Source: Tanytarsus gracilentus
Taxonomy: Eukaryota; Arthropoda; Insecta; Diptera; Chironomidae
Length of the DNA stretch: 64,000 nucleotides
Direction of reading: 5' to 3'
Assembly (NCBI GenBank): GCA_038502055.1
Contig: JAXRKN010000041.1
Location: forward strand, 1,141,001-1,205,000
Shown: piece after piece, positions 24,202 through 37,599 of the stretch
Numbering within the stretch: the first letter of the stretch is position 1
Layout of the letters: the number at the start of each line of letters is the position of its first letter
Notes under the pieces: model-generated
Seen by the model: only the letters and a program-made list of their open reading frames with translations
What the model was told of the DNA's origin: nothing
Database searches by the model: none
Translations under genes and position numbers: made by a program

Positions 24202-24360
24202 CAGAGATGGGCAATTACATGTAATCGAGTGAAAAATTACATTACATTACAAAAAATTACATGTAATTAATTACATTTTCATACAAAAATCATGTAATTT
24301 TCCAAAATTAAATTACATTACTACTAATTTTTTTGTAATTTGTAATTTTGCTCATCTCTG
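24202..24360. mobile_element. hAT-like MITE with target-site duplication
   Basis: A 159-bp element with ends CAGAGATGGGCAA and TTGCTCATCTCTG (inverted with few mismatches), typical of hAT elements whose termini begin CAGNG. The 8-bp sequence agtttcga occurs directly before the left end (24194-24201) and again one base after the right end (24362-24369), fitting a hAT-length target duplication. The interior is built from attacatgtaat and its variants and has no coding capacity. Confidence 0.85.
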
Positions 24361-24470
24361 CAGTTTCGAACACATTTTTTTCAAAAATTTGAAGAAAAAA
24401 AATTGAGTTATATAAAAGCTTTAAAAGTTTAAAAACTTTTTCAATTTTAAATTAACGAATCAAAACTTAC

Positions 24471-24561
24471 CATCTACTGATTTGTATTACTGCAATTCCC
24501 CATGAGACATTGCAATTCATAACAAGTACATGATTTGTCATTCACATAAATAGGGAAGCAA
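24471..24561 (-). CDS. Orphan Cys-rich terminal exon (candidate)
   Basis: On the minus strand a strong acceptor (tgtattttcag) precedes and a strong donor (gatg|gtaagt) follows this 91-base segment. One frame (one leftover base, then TGC at 24560-24558) encodes about 28 residues with six cysteines in the order C-x10-C-x-C-x4-C-x5-C, and ends at a TAG (24476-24474) before the donor. It could be the last coding exon of a small secreted Cys-rich protein with an intron in its 3' UTR. I did not find the exon that should precede it on the higher-coordinate side, and I do not recognise the family. Confidence 0.35.
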
Positions 24562-27500
24562 CTGAAAATACAAAAACATGTTAGGGAGGTTTTTAGAGAA
24601 ATCAAAAATCATGACTTTGAGACATTTTACTAGTAGAATTTAATAAGAAGAAATACTGAACAGAATACAAATTACGATAAATTTACATCCTTGTGATTAA
24701 ACTGAGTGCTTGCCCGCGGACTTTTGTGTTGACTTGCAGAAACATTTCTTGTGGGAGCTTTTTTCTTACAAAGCAGAGATATTTAAAATTTGCATGAGAA
24801 ATTGCACAAGTTTCTCTCATGATTGTCATATAGATTTAATGCTGCTAAAGTATCCTCGAATGATTCTCTGAGTTATGCAAATGGCTAAAAGTTTTAATAT
24901 TATGCTGGCTGGCTGCAGGAAAATGCTTGTCCAAATAAATAAATGCTTTAATATTTTATTAAAGTCATATCTGATTAAATGTAAATTGAAACTTTTTCCC
25001 AGCTCTATTTATGCACTATATGCGCTGCCATATTCACATTCAAAATAATAAATTTATTTCTCTCAGCGAGTTTTTGTTTATTTTTCATCCACAACTTGAG
25101 CTCTCTATAATTGAGAGATGAATCAAATGTCAACTCGGAGGAAAAAGAATCATTTCGTAGTCCATCAGCCAAATAAAATATAAAAATCTCATTTTTATGT
25201 ATGTATGCTCCGGAGTGGGGATAAAATTTCAAGGATTCTTCATATCATTTTTATATTTTTTATCAAATTAAACATGAAGTGGTGTCACGGCTGTTCTCAA
25301 CCGGGTACATTTTGACAAAAAATCTGATTCGAGTGATGCAAAATTTTCGCTCACTTGAAAATTGTTTGACTAAAATGCGAATTTTATAAAACAACATAAC
25401 CTAGTTTATAACATTATGAAATTGAACGTTTCAAAAAGAGAAACCTCTTTTAATTCTGTACTTAATGCCCACTTACACGTGCTCAGTAACATTTTTCTAC
25501 AGAAAACTCGTCATAAGCATTATTACAAAATCTCTAAATATTCCCCTTACAACCTTGTAACTGCTAAAGTGTATGTTCAACATCTGACCGATATGTGGAC
25601 GTGACCATAAATTATATGTTCCTGTCATGTATGTCATTGCATGCATCACACTTGAAGCATTTCTAGCTGTTTATTCTCTCTAACTTTTTTCGCCATCATT
25701 GTGCAACGTGTGCACATACACGAGGGAATTTTATTCAATGGAAAACTTTTCTGGCTGAATTTCTACACGAGTGAACTTTTTTTTTGAGTTTGAAATTTTT
25801 GCAGTGAGAAAATCCAAAAAAATTAAAATCTGCAGTTGGAAGATTACTTGTCGCACTTTCATCATTAGAGAAGTTAAAGTTTGTTGAACATTTTTCAGAC
25901 ATAAATGTGAAGGATTAACTTAATTCCGTAGGGGACAAAAAGATGCTGAAAGTTTTAAAAATAACTTCTATACTTCTCACTTTCTGTATCGCTCCTAAAC
26001 TTTAGATTTATTTGTAGATGTATTCTAGTCGTTACACTTAAATTAAAATTTACAAATTAAGCCAAACTTCAAGAAAAGTTAAGGACAGTTAAAACTTTAT
26101 TTAAAAGCAATTTAAACTTTCAAATTCTTCAAGTGACAAAATTGATTTATAATAAAATTACAAATTTACAATCAAGAAATTTTCTATCCACTCCAGCAAA
26201 ATAAATTTAATTAATGTGTTAAATTAAAAGCGACAGCTTTTTACTCTTTAATTAAGAAGCTTTTTCTCCCCATCACTTCTCGTCTCTCGTGTCGTTACGA
26301 GCAAAATTATTATATTTTTTTCCCTCAGACTGTAATAAAGATTATGTAAACAAGCAGAAATAAATGTAGCTTCTTCATTTAATTACGTTATCATTGATGA
26401 GGACAAAGACGAACCAGAGCAAAGTTCAGCAACAACGTTATTAAAGAAGTGAAAGAGAATAAAAAACTATTTTTGCAGTAATTTGTTTATGCATTTCATG
26501 AATAAAATAAAAAATCCTTCTTTTGCAATTTATGACACAATAAACGAGTTGATTAAAAAGTCGAGAAAAAGATTAAAATTTCCATTTCAGATAGTTCAAT
26601 TGAAAAAAAGATTAAAAGTTGCATTTTTCTTTTAAAATTAAAAATTACTTTTTGAAAATAGCCAAAAATTAAATTTATTTTCACCCTAAACAATTTAAAA
26701 CTCAATTGAAGCTTTTCATGAATCTACTTTAACCAACTGAAAAGCTTCCAACTTTATAATTCAAAAACCCTCTGAACACACAGAGTAATCGATTGAGTGC
26801 ACACAATAATGATGAATTTTTCACTCCAAGCCTGCCACTTTACCATCTAAATGCATTCACATGTGCACAGGAAATACACACAAATGTGGAAATTGCAGGC
26901 TTTCTCTGTTAATGCACTTTAGCTTTTGAAAATCTCAAGAGCGATGAAGAAAATTGTATACAATTTCATTCTCTCGAAAATATTGCAGTTTAATGAATAT
27001 AATCATAAAAAATTCATGACTCTTTTGCAATTCATGCACAACTTTTCTTTTCATTCACTTTTTTTATATCGACAGAGTTATTGTGCATAAAACTTTTATT
27101 CACGATCTTAATAGAGAGAAAAAAGGGAGAAATGCAGAGAGATAGAAAATCAAGGGTTGGAATAGTTTTGCTAATTTTCTGGCTAATTTAATATCACGCA
27201 ATTTTAATTTCTAAAACGAATTTAAAACATATTTTTTATAAATAGGACACAAGTTTGCAAAACTTGACTCAAAACTAAATCAAGAAGTGAGCGCAATGAG
27301 AAAAAGAAAGTATAGAAAAAATTTGAAACTGCAATGAGAATTTATTGTTAAGCAATTGTTATCAGAATCACACACCGAATGAGGCACATTGTGTACACAA
27401 AGCGTCTAAAAAGGAAAAAACTTTTTGCATTGGAAATTGAATATAGTGAATATTAAATGTACAGAGTATTATGCATGAACGGAGATCTCTGCGGCATATA

Positions 27501-30500
27501 TTCAGTGACATAGTAATATACAAGCATCGTAGAAATATTAGGTCAATTATTATCGCAAGCATGAATGCGATTATTGATGTAGAAAAAAATCACATAAAAA
27601 TTTGTGTGGTTTTTTTGCAGAGAGAAAAGGAAGAAAAATGAAGATAAGATGAATTCCATTCGTTTGCAACTTTTTGGTTTTTATGTTTGCCGTGCATACA
27701 CATGAACACTTTGATTTAGAACAGCCTCTTTGATTCATGATATCGCATGTACTACATCACTTTTAAACTGACCTGCAATAAAAAAATATGTGTGCTTGCT
27801 TACGATAGGAAGAAATTTGTAAATTAATGCTGTAAAAATTTGTAAATATCAATTGCTATTTATAAGCTACTTATTTTTCACTAATTATATCTTTCGTGAT
27901 TATTTATTGTAAATAACTTTTAAACTTATCTCTCGCGTGAGAAATTGCAAATATTTTCCTGTGTGTGCGAAAAGAAGTAACTAAAAACTACATTGAACAA
28001 AAAATTATTTATTTGCACATTTAATGTAGAGAAAATTTCATGTAAAAGAAGTAAAATAATTTCTACGGTTATGCGGATGTGTGTGGCTTCACATAATTTC
28101 TCGTTGAGGCTAAAATAAAAATGACAGTGTGAGAGGAAAATTACATGACGAAGGACCTTTCCCAACAGCCAACAGTGCTATCATCAGCAACATTATGACA
28201 CCCACACCCAGCCAGTATAAGATACTGCGGTTGTTGTCGACACATAGAAAAGTCGTAAACTTTAATAAATTTCCAATTATTAATGCGGCATAAGGAAGTG
28301 CGGTGGGAGTGATTCTTAATGAGGGTGGTGTTGCAAAATTTATAGCATTTTCGATTTGGTGAAAATTACATAGTGAAACTTTTAAAGTAAAATTTGATTT
28401 AATCGAACCCGCATCTCAAGCGAGCTTTAATTTGCCTCACTTACTACAGTCGTAATTTTTTTAAATAAAACTTGAAGTTTTCGGGAAAAATCTCTAAACT
28501 TAAGGTTTCAAAAGACACATTAAAATTCAAAATTGAACATTCCTTTCTCATATACCCTGAAACAAGGGCCACCATTTTAAATTAATTTATGTCGAGAAGC
28601 CATTTTCCATGTGAGACCGCAAACACAATCGAGAGAAGGAGGTCAAACATTAATTTTCGCAGGATGACGCAACTTTCATGTGTATGTGTGTGATGATGAT
28701 AGGCAATGAGAGAAAATCCTTTTTTGCTCAATAAACAATCGATTGTGAAATTTATTTCGAATGGGGAAAAATTTATAACTATTCGACCACATCACGCCGA
28801 TTTTTTTGAGCTGTGTTTGTAACGAAATTACTGATTGGTTTTTCAGGATGATCTACTACTTTTGAAAACAGTGTGAGTATATTTGCTTAAAAATATCTTA
28901 AATCTTTTTTGACTATATCAAATTTTCACCCGGATTTAAACATTTTTTAATTTTACGTTCCTCTTCGTGCACCAAAAAAAGCAATTAATGAATTATGCCA
29001 GACATTGTAATGAAAAAATTGCCCGTTGATAATCGCAGCGAAACGTTTTCATTACAATGATCGAACAATTCCCACATTCGATATGCGAAATATTTTACCA
29101 TATAGCAGTTACACATAGCGAGAGAGATTTAGTAGGATGGTATGTAAATGGACATTCATTATGGCCACACTCCGATCTACATACATGTATATATACGGAT
29201 GCTCAATACATATATATGCGAGTAGTTTTAACTTTAATTTCCCATGCACGTTTAAAAGGATTTACATTCATTGCAGCGATAATAGAATTTTTGATTCTAC
29301 AATTCATTTTACATCTCTATGTTCTATCTGGAGAATAAAAGGGGATATAACTAACATAGAATTTATGAGAGATGAATCATCTGAAATGATGAATGGTCAT
29401 ATTTTATAGTGACTTTTTGATAAAGACCTTTAAATGATGACTGTACTAATTTGGGGAAGGTTTTCATTTTACAATGTAATTAATTCTGTACTTTAAGGTT
29501 TCTTAACTTTGAATATTTTATGGCATTAGTGTCACTTTAGTGTCATGTTAAAGTGATTGGCTTTAAAACTTGAACGTGTTTAAAATTCACCAACTTAAAG
29601 TGAAGATAGAAATCGAAAGCTCTTCAGACTCTCAAATCATATGCTACATATCAGAGCGTTTTTACATTTCTCAGTCACTTTTACTCACGTAAAATTCAAA
29701 CTTTACCCCTTATGTGAAATAATCTTGTGTCATAGAAAACAATTTTCCATTGTCAACTGAAAGTGAGGCAAAAAAAGAAGAGAAGTGAAATTTATTAAAT
29801 CGAAAAAGAGAGCAGAAAGAATTTTCACTTTAATCTAAATCCACAATCACCATCACCATCTAACACACTTTACTCCTCCTGAGAGTTGAACGAGCGAGAA
29901 AAAAATGAAGAAGTCAGCAAGCAGAAAGTGTAGCATAGTCATAAATTACCACTGAGTGAGGAGGAGAGAAAAAGCAAGGACGATAGCGAGACTATGGTGG
30001 TGGTTAGGCGAGTGCTCTTTTGATCTTTAAATGGAAATATTTTGACCGTGATTTCTTTTGGTCAGTTTTACGGGTTGGGCCTGAGAAGAAACATGGCAAG
30101 AAGGGGGAAGCAAAGATTTTTTCAATTTCCTGTTGCAACAAAATGCGTGTTATTTCACTGCTTATGGAATAGCTCCAAAAATAATAATTTTTAGATTGAA
30201 AGTTTGTCGGAACTATCTTATTGTGACTTAAACTAAATCATGTACTCAATAATTGGTTCACGAAAAAAGTAAAAAGTGGAAGCAAGAAAACTTTTTTCGC
30301 GCCACGCTTTTTTTCCCTCCCGCCCTTCCTTCCGTCTCCTTTAGCGACCCTTCGTTTGTCGTGTAAAATTTATAGTATGCACCCTTAGACTTTCTCTCTT
30401 GCTCCTTATTCTTCTCGTTTTTCGATTAATGAATAAACATAAATTTGTCTTACTCCCTCTCTCCTCGAATTCACCACCTACAAAGTGACTCTTTGAGGAA

Positions 30501-33224
30501 ATATGCGAACAAGGCTCATCGCACGATTGCGTAATCAAGCGCCATTGAGTAATAATAGCACATCGTGATAGCATTACTCGAGGCCATAATGGTGTTAATC
30601 CCTCACATTAATTATTACTTTATTATTAGTTCTGCCTACAATTTGCCTATCACAGCTTTGCCATCGGGATAGATAGATTTCAAAGCGTTTTCGATTAGAG
30701 GTATTGAAATTATAGATGGAGCGATTTGAGAAGTTAAGTAGAAAATTTTGAGAGTAAAAATTTAATTTAATTCTTAATTTTTTGAAATTTATTTTAGTAT
30801 ATTCTCTCGAAAACTTCTCTAAGGTAATTACAGTCAATAGATCTCGATTGTGTTTATCATTAAACAATTTATCACAAACATAAACAAAAGAGATAAAAAT
30901 TCAAATCTCAAATGTTCTCCCTCGAGTCTTATGTGTGCTAAACTTTTTGTCAAACATTGCGAAACGCTGAAAGCACACATAACAATAAGCAAATTCTTTG
31001 ATTGTTCACTGTCTTTCGTATCCCCAAAGAGCGATTTCATTAACAACCCAAATTTATTTTTTGGATAAATGACGTCATCACGATGCAAAATATTGAAACG
31101 AAAATTAAATAAATAAACATTTGCGCCAGAAGCAAAAACTTTTTTCCTCTCACTCTCTTTCTCTCTCTCTCTCTCTCATGGTTGATGCTTTCAGACCATT
31201 TAAAAGCTGTATAAGTAAGAGAGGAAAACGGAAATCGCCTAGGCCATGCCAGTGATGTACTGAAAAAAACCTCATCGGCAGCGGCAGGCAAAACCAGACA
31301 CAAAAGGGAACTGTGTCACTAACAAAAAAGCAGCATACACAGCATATCTGCATAAATGCGTAGATGACTACTGCGCCACTTCTCTCATTGACATCATCAC
31401 GCAACCACGTGGCTTTTGGAACCGATTTGCTCGCGAGAGAGAAAAAGGAAACTTCGTGAAAATTCCCGAAATTACTGAGCAGGGAAAATTTTATACCATT
31501 TAAGGCGAGAGAGTGAGAGAGTGAGAGAGTGTCTGAGAAACCGGAAATTTTTGCAGCTACTGCATAAAAGAGAAAAAAGAGAAAGGGAGCAAAAGGAAAA
31601 ATGTTCCCGTCCGATTTTTTTAATTGATCAAATTAAAATGATAAGATGGTCATATAATCATGTTATTTAATTTTATCCTCATCGTTAAAGAAGCTCTGTA
31701 GTATGTGAGGCAGTAAGAGCGACGGAAGGGAAGAGAAACTCATTTTTTTGTTACTTTTATGAGTTGAAATTCTCTTACACACACACCAAAGTTATTTTAG
31801 GCAGCAATATAAAAATGGTAGAAGATGATGCAATAAATAATCTTTAAAATTTTTAATAAAACCACCACGAGAGAAAAGGCAGTCCTTTATATGTGTAAGG
31901 AAGCTACCCAAGCTTATGAATGTAATTTTTTTTATTTTAATGGTACCTACAAAGTGTTGCGATAGAGGTTTATTGAAACATAATTTTATTTGACTAAGTT
32001 TATAGGAAAGGAAAGGGATGGAAGTAATTGAAGCCTTAAAGAATATTTTAAAGGTCGTTTATCCACTACATTACTTCGACATTCAATTTATTTAAAATGC
32101 ATTTTATTATTTGAGATGGTAAAGTACTAAAATGTTAATGGACATAATTTATTAATGTGTGCTCATGGTAGTATTTGATGATAAGAAACTTTAATTCTTC
32201 TTTAGAACTGATCCGAGACGATACATACTTTCGATAATGACAATCTCAAGAGATTCCGCTTGCTTGCTTTTCTCTTCTTTACTCTCAACCCCTAACAATC
32301 ATCGTCCATGTACGATTCGTAAATGCTACATATTGAAAGCACTTTAATATGAAGCTAACAACAACATAATAAAAATACCATGTGTGAGTAAAAAAATTCG
32401 TAGACGGTAGCAAATATCGATGCGACTTATGTGGAAGAGATAACAAAATGTCCTGACAACGTGCTTGCAAAGTGATTTCAATCAATTTTGTAATTATCTT
32501 ACGCTTGGCTTCTTCTTGCCTGCAACCCAACCTTCCCCCACTGCAACCAATGTGTTGTGTCTTCTTGCATGCAATTATTGTCTGCATATTATTAAAGTGC
32601 TTTTTTAAATAATTTTCTATTAGATTTCTTTCCTTGCACATAAAAAATGAGAAAACGAGTAATTATAGCCTCAATAACATGTTTAAGGAGTGCAGACTCA
32701 ACTAATCGTGCTTTGACAGAGATAAAGATAGAGCGAGTCTAAAGGCCTAAATAGGTGTATAGATAAAATGTCATTCAAGCTTCAAAATCTATGTCAAGAT
32801 GACTGAAAATTGCTATTTTCTTCTTTCACCGCGTCATGCAGCAGATATCGAGTGAGAAGCCGAAATGACACACATACATCCATCCATCTTTGCATCCACA
32901 ACGAAGGAAGAAGAAATTGTCAATGATTTGCAAAATTATAGAGAGAGCTTTCTTGGATTATTCAAGTGTAAATCCATTTAAGCACCAATCGACAATATAC
33001 ATTGCAGCACTGCAGTGTATTTTGAAGTGTGTGGTTGGTATTTCTTGTTTTTTTGGTTTTATAATTTAATTTTTATCTTGATGGATCACCCCAAACAAAA
33101 GCCCAATTTATAATAAAATAAAATTTATTTATTTTTTAAGCTAAAATTGATGTAAAACAAAAAAAAATATAAAAAAAAAATATTTCACACAACAACACAC
33201 ACCCCCCCCCCCGTTATTAATTAT
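24562..33224. other. Long non-coding stretch, no confident gene
   Basis: About 8.7 kb of AT-rich DNA without a supportable gene. It includes CT/GA microsatellite runs (31151-31179 and 31506-31532) and a poly-C run near 33200. A possible 26-base mini-exon at 28847-28872 (tttttcag before, gtgagt after) is too short to judge. Open frames up to 118 codons (32285-32641, minus) showed no recognisable protein. Confidence 0.4.
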
Positions 33225-33509
33225 GGTAGAAAACCGACTGAGTCTGGATACACACAAGCAACCATCATCCATATCACTGTCATGACAGACTGGAAGCAAC
33301 GTACTGTGCATTGGAGCCGCAAAACTGAATCAAGTGAAACAGCCATCCCTTGCCTAAGGAGGGGGCCACTTAGTGTCTAAACTTGCGCCCCTGCCGTGGA
33401 TTTATCTTAATACTAAGTTTTTACTTAGGTGCCTTTCATCATCATTGGACTAACTTATTTTTACATATTTCACTTAAGTCTAATCATCTATTTCCATGTC
33501 GTCCCTTGC
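33225..33509 (-). pseudogene. Truncated copy of a gene 3' end (pair with 36981-37578)
   Basis: This segment matches 36981-37308 over most of its length: ggtagaaaaccgactgagtct, gactggaagcaacgtact, gagccgcaaaactgaatcaa, cacttagtgtctaaact, and cacttaagtcta near the end. Read on the minus strand it keeps only the last few codons (DDMEIDD then stop) and the 3' UTR of the gene described at 37278-37578. Beyond 33509 the similarity ends. It is an incomplete duplicate. Confidence 0.6.
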
Positions 33510-35936
33510 GGAAAAAATAAAAACCCGTTAAGAAAATAAATTCACGATTTGAAATTTAATTTAATTTGAGTCGTAGCGTATCCGTCGCGAGAACTACGGT
33601 AAGGATTGAAGCTTTGCTGGTTTGCTTTACAACTTTCTTCCAGAGCGTGCAAAATTGATGGAAAAATTTTACACACACATGAGACATGCATGCCGATAAT
33701 TGATCCCTACCCCTATTCAATGATTAAATGCTTATCATATAAAACCCTTTTAAAAGTTGTTTTATTGCATGAGTGATTTTTCAATCACTCTATTGGATAA
33801 AATTTTCTACTTGTGATGTGAAATTTGAGGGAAAGGAATTTGCAGAAGAAGAGATATCTGCAGTTGCTAATGGAAATGAGGTAAGGCATTTAGGAAATAT
33901 ATTTTGCGGCTTGCAATCTATAAGTCTTTAGAGGAAACTATTCATCGATGATCGGAAAGATTTTAAATGACTTTCATGTAGAAAGTTTGAATTTGATTCA
34001 AGATTTCTCGCATAAGTTTGAATTAAGGACTAAAAAACCGGTTTATAAAAACTGTGTCTTTTACATTTTTGGATATTTTGTAGTATGTAACCGCCACAGC
34101 TCCAATTTAAACATTTTTATTATTTTGTGAGAGAAATCGAAGAGTGATTTCTCATTTTCGTTCTTTCCGAGCCGTCGTGGAGTAAGAGGAGCGATGATAT
34201 TTTTTGTGCACATTTTTATATTATTTTCTAGTCCAAAAAATCGCTAAACATATTATTTAACATTTTGTTAAAATATTTTGATTTATTGTTTTGTTTTCCC
34301 CTGGCGTCGACAATTTTAATGTAGAAAGGATTTAAGGTTTCACAAATTATTGCATATTAACGGTAAAGATTTCTTAATTAATAGGTACTTTATTTTAGCA
34401 TTTTAAACGTTTTTTTTTATAAAATTCTTTCATCTTGCTTGAATTGCTTTTCAATTCCCCACGATGGATCAAACGAAAAAAAAATCCATTTTGTCATGTG
34501 GCAATTTTCAACACCCAGCACACCTCGAAAAACAATCTCCGAGAGTAACACACAAGTGTATGTGACGGTTTATGTAAAAAACTAAAGTTATCGATTTAAA
34601 CCTATAATGTTCTTCTTTTCACAGTCACCTCGACGTGTGAACGTTGCATATAATATTTTAATATGAAGCACTTGTTTTCAAAACCTTCCAAGATATCCTC
34701 ACACTCACCCATAAGACTGATATTATGTCCCTTTTCTCGTAATAAACTTCAGTCTCTTAAAAGGTTAGTATGAAAGAGGAAGTTTTAAGGAGGGTTGTTT
34801 ATGGTGTTTCTCAAATCGAAATGAATTCTTAAATCCGTTCAAATCCCTTACTCCGGTTAACTTTCCTCTATTCGATGCTTTTCCCTTTTTAACCACCTGA
34901 TTGTATGTGCTTTTGACTTTCAATTCAACCATTCATCGTTATTGTTAAATCGATATTTTAAATTACAACCTATTTATGCCCTCGTTTTATAGAAGGCACT
35001 ACATGAAAAATGATCATTTCTTTAAAAAAATGTAGGTAAGTTGAAGTTGAACAAAAAAATCGAAGTCAGTGACAAGAAGTGAAAAGTTGAGTTTTAAAAA
35101 AACTTTTTATGTCATCAGGAATTTTTTCGTCTATATTTAGCAGAAATGTACTTATTTGGGTTATGTTGGCGGAAACATTACCGTTTATTGTGCTGTTGGC
35201 ATGGAAGAGCAGGAAAAAAATCACCTGTTCAGATGCTCCCATTTTCTCATGAATGAAACTTTTATTTATTGTAGCAAAGTCTCAAAATTTTTTATGATCG
35301 TCGCCCTTGTGGAGATTTTGTCTACCATTTTGGATGTTTTGATTTTACTTTAAGTGACTTTATGTTGAGGACCTTTGACCATAAAAATGTCTGCTTCCTA
35401 TGCTCTTATGATGGTCTTCAAGTGTCTAAATGGTGTGAAAATAATAAAATTTGATTATTTTCGCCTCTCCTTTACTCGCTCAATTCGCTGTCAACATATA
35501 GCGCCTAATGATTTATTGGCGGGCAATCATTTTTATTCGCCTTTTTTAAATGTCGCCATTAAATTGATTTTCAACGATTTACCACTGAAGTACACTTGAA
35601 CGTTTGACTGTAAAAATTCACAAACATTTTTTGATGACTGTAAATTATTGCGATACTTTTAATTAAAGCCATTTGACAATTACCTATTACTGTTTTGAAA
35701 GTTCTATGTGCTGATAATTTATTTCTTTGAACGGAGAATTCTTGAAAACTTTAAACAAAAAGTTAAGATCCAACTTTAATCTGCTAACTATTTTTTTATT
35801 AAAAAATCGGTTTTAAAGCACACATAAATAATAAAATTTATTAAGTAGTTGGTCGCGAAATCTAAACTTGTTTTAAAATAAACAGCTTAGTAGCCAGAAC
35901 AAGGTCGAGAAGAGAAGACATTCTTTTTTTGCATTC
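33510..35936. other. Non-coding stretch, no gene seen
   Basis: AT-rich DNA with short open frames only (for example 33948-34130 and 35156-35599 on the plus strand), none with recognisable motifs. The last part should contain the promoter of the secreted-protein gene at 35937. Confidence 0.4.
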
Positions 35937-36427
35937 ATGAATTTTTTAAAGCAACTTACGTTCCTTTTTTTGCTTTTTTCATTCTTAAAATTAAGTCAAA
36001 GCACTGCTAAATCACAAAAATTTAAAGGATATGTTTATGGAGCGGTAAGTTTCTAACTAAATGTCATGTTTAATTAAAATAATTTTTGTTTAACTTTAAG
36101 CCTTCTAAAAAATTACTATTTTCAATCGAAAATAGATTTTTAGATGTTCTTCACACATCACCTTTACACGAGAGTGATTTTGAAGTCGAAGTTGATTACT
36201 CTCAAATTCTTCCATCATCATTTCCGGATATTTACAAGTTGATATTTTTAAAAAGCGTAAAATTGGAAAATGATGAAAAAGGCGAAGAAATTCAATTTCA
36301 AGACACATCAGGAAGAACTGTCACCTGTATTCTACCATCGGTTGGATGTTGTGTTGAAAGAACAAATTCCGAAAAGTGCGCACAAGTTAAGAAACTTCAA
36401 AAAAAGCTATTTATTCGCAAAATTTAA
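35937..36427 (+). CDS. Small predicted secreted protein, unrecognised
   Basis: Two exons join in phase 0: 35937-36044 and 36101-36427, with a 56-base GT-AG intron, giving 144 residues. The N-terminus is a good signal peptide: MNFLKQ followed by a strongly hydrophobic stretch to about residue 22, then STA before the mature part. The mature protein is charged, with acidic patches (residues 58-68 and 90-100) and four cysteines at 112, 119, 120 and 129, including an adjacent pair (VGCCVER). It ends in a basic tail (KKLQKKLFIRKI). I do not recognise the family, so no function is assigned. Secretion is inferred from the signal peptide. The clean intron, codon periodicity and signal peptide make a real gene likely. 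No partner gene is adjacent. Confidence 0.65.
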
Positions 36428-36980
36428 ATCTCACAAAAATTATATAACTTCAGTTAAACTGGTTATTATTGACAAAATATTCACTATTGGAGATTTTTGT
36501 AAAGCTCAATAACGTTTGAGTGAGCTTATATAATACGTTAAGCAAGTATTAAATCTTATTATAAATGCTATAATTAAAACATTCCTTAATAAAATTGGAA
36601 ACCTAATCTGTAATCTCATTAAAATTTTAATTAACTAAACTTCCTCTTTTAAATTACACTCGTTTGAAGAGCTCAAATAGGGGACGTTTAAAATCTAATG
36701 AATATCATTAATGAAAATAAAAATGAATTGACCATAAGGAAGTCAGGTTTTGACTTTTTTCATTAATTGCCCGTGAAATGAAATTTAATCAAATATGTTT
36801 GTTCAAATGAAAAATACCAAAAACTGCATAGGTTTAAAAAAAATTTTTGTTTGTTTGTAATCGATTATAATCCAATTATTTTTTATACAATGTCTAAACG
36901 TATAAAAATATATTAAAAAAGGAGATAAATATTAAATACTATTCCCCGTTAGGCCACGGATACGTCCGTTCACTCAGACC
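36428..36980. other. Non-coding stretch, 3' flank of the secreted-protein gene
   Basis: No gene seen. It ends at a hairpin-like sequence, cactcagaccgg-tagaa-aaccgactgag (36971-36998), which marks the start of the duplicated 3'-end segment. Confidence 0.4.
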
Positions 36981-37277
36981 GGTAGAAAACCGACTGAGTC
37001 TGAACACACACAAGCAACCAACATCCATATCACTGTCTAAGCCATGACGGACTGGAAGCAACGTACTGCGCATTTGAGCCGCAAAACTGAATCAAGTGAA
37101 ACAGCCACTTGCCTAAGGAGGTGGCCACTTAGTGTCTAAACTAGCGCCCCTGCCGTGCATAAATCTTAATAATAAGTTTTTCTTAAATCTAATAACATCG
37201 AATGCAAAATATTTAAATCTAAAATGTCCTCAGTGAGCACCTCTTAACTAACTTTTTATTACATATTTCACTTAAGT
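36981..37277 (-). other. 3' UTR of the acidic-tail gene fragment
   Basis: This lies downstream (minus strand) of the stop codon at 37278 and is the part shared with 33225-33509. The shared, GC-richer non-coding segment is probably a 3' untranslated region or the end of a mobile element. Confidence 0.45.
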
Positions 37278-37578
37278 CTATTCATCTATTTGCATGTCGT
37301 CGTCCCTGTCCTCTTCCTCACTATTCTTATCGTCAGAGATACCAAAACCCAAGTCGAGATCAGAGTTGACATCAAGATCATCCTCGAAGAAAGCAAGCGG
37401 GTTTACAGTTGGCAGAATAGCAGGTGCTGGCAGAATTATATTGTCAATCTTAGGAAATAAAAATATTAGAAGCAATTCTTAATTTTCAGGTTATTACTTA
37501 CGAGTTGTGTACTTCGTCGAAGTTGAACTGGCAGTTCAGGGTCCAAGTCGCGGAAACTGATTGTGATGATGTTCTCGG
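37278..37578 (-). pseudogene. C-terminal exons of an unrecognised acidic-tail protein
   Basis: On the minus strand two exons join in phase: 37578-37502 (acceptor atgcag, donor ctc|gtaagt) and 37448-37278 (acceptor cctaag, stop TAG). Together they encode about 81 residues. The first part includes ENIITISFRDLDPELP; the second includes NPLAFFEDDLDV and a very acidic tail ending EEEDRDDDMQIDE. Codon structure and splice sites look genuine. No upstream exon could be found between 37579 and 43000 on the minus strand, so this may be a 5'-truncated duplicate or the end of a gene with remote exons. The family is not recognised. A second, shorter copy of the end lies at 33225-33509. Confidence 0.5.
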
Positions 37579-37599
37579 CTGCATATTTGAAATAAAATT

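Noticed and set aside
28847..28872. 26-base mini-exon between tttttcag and gtgagt
   Set aside because: Too short to judge; no flanking exons and no recognisable peptide.
29057..29409. Two overlapping plus-strand frames of about 90 codons
   Set aside because: Overlapping frames with no motif in either; composition fits AT-rich non-coding DNA.
32285..32641. 118-codon minus-strand frame
   Set aside because: No domain, no conserved-looking pattern, no convincing splice context; length alone is weak evidence.
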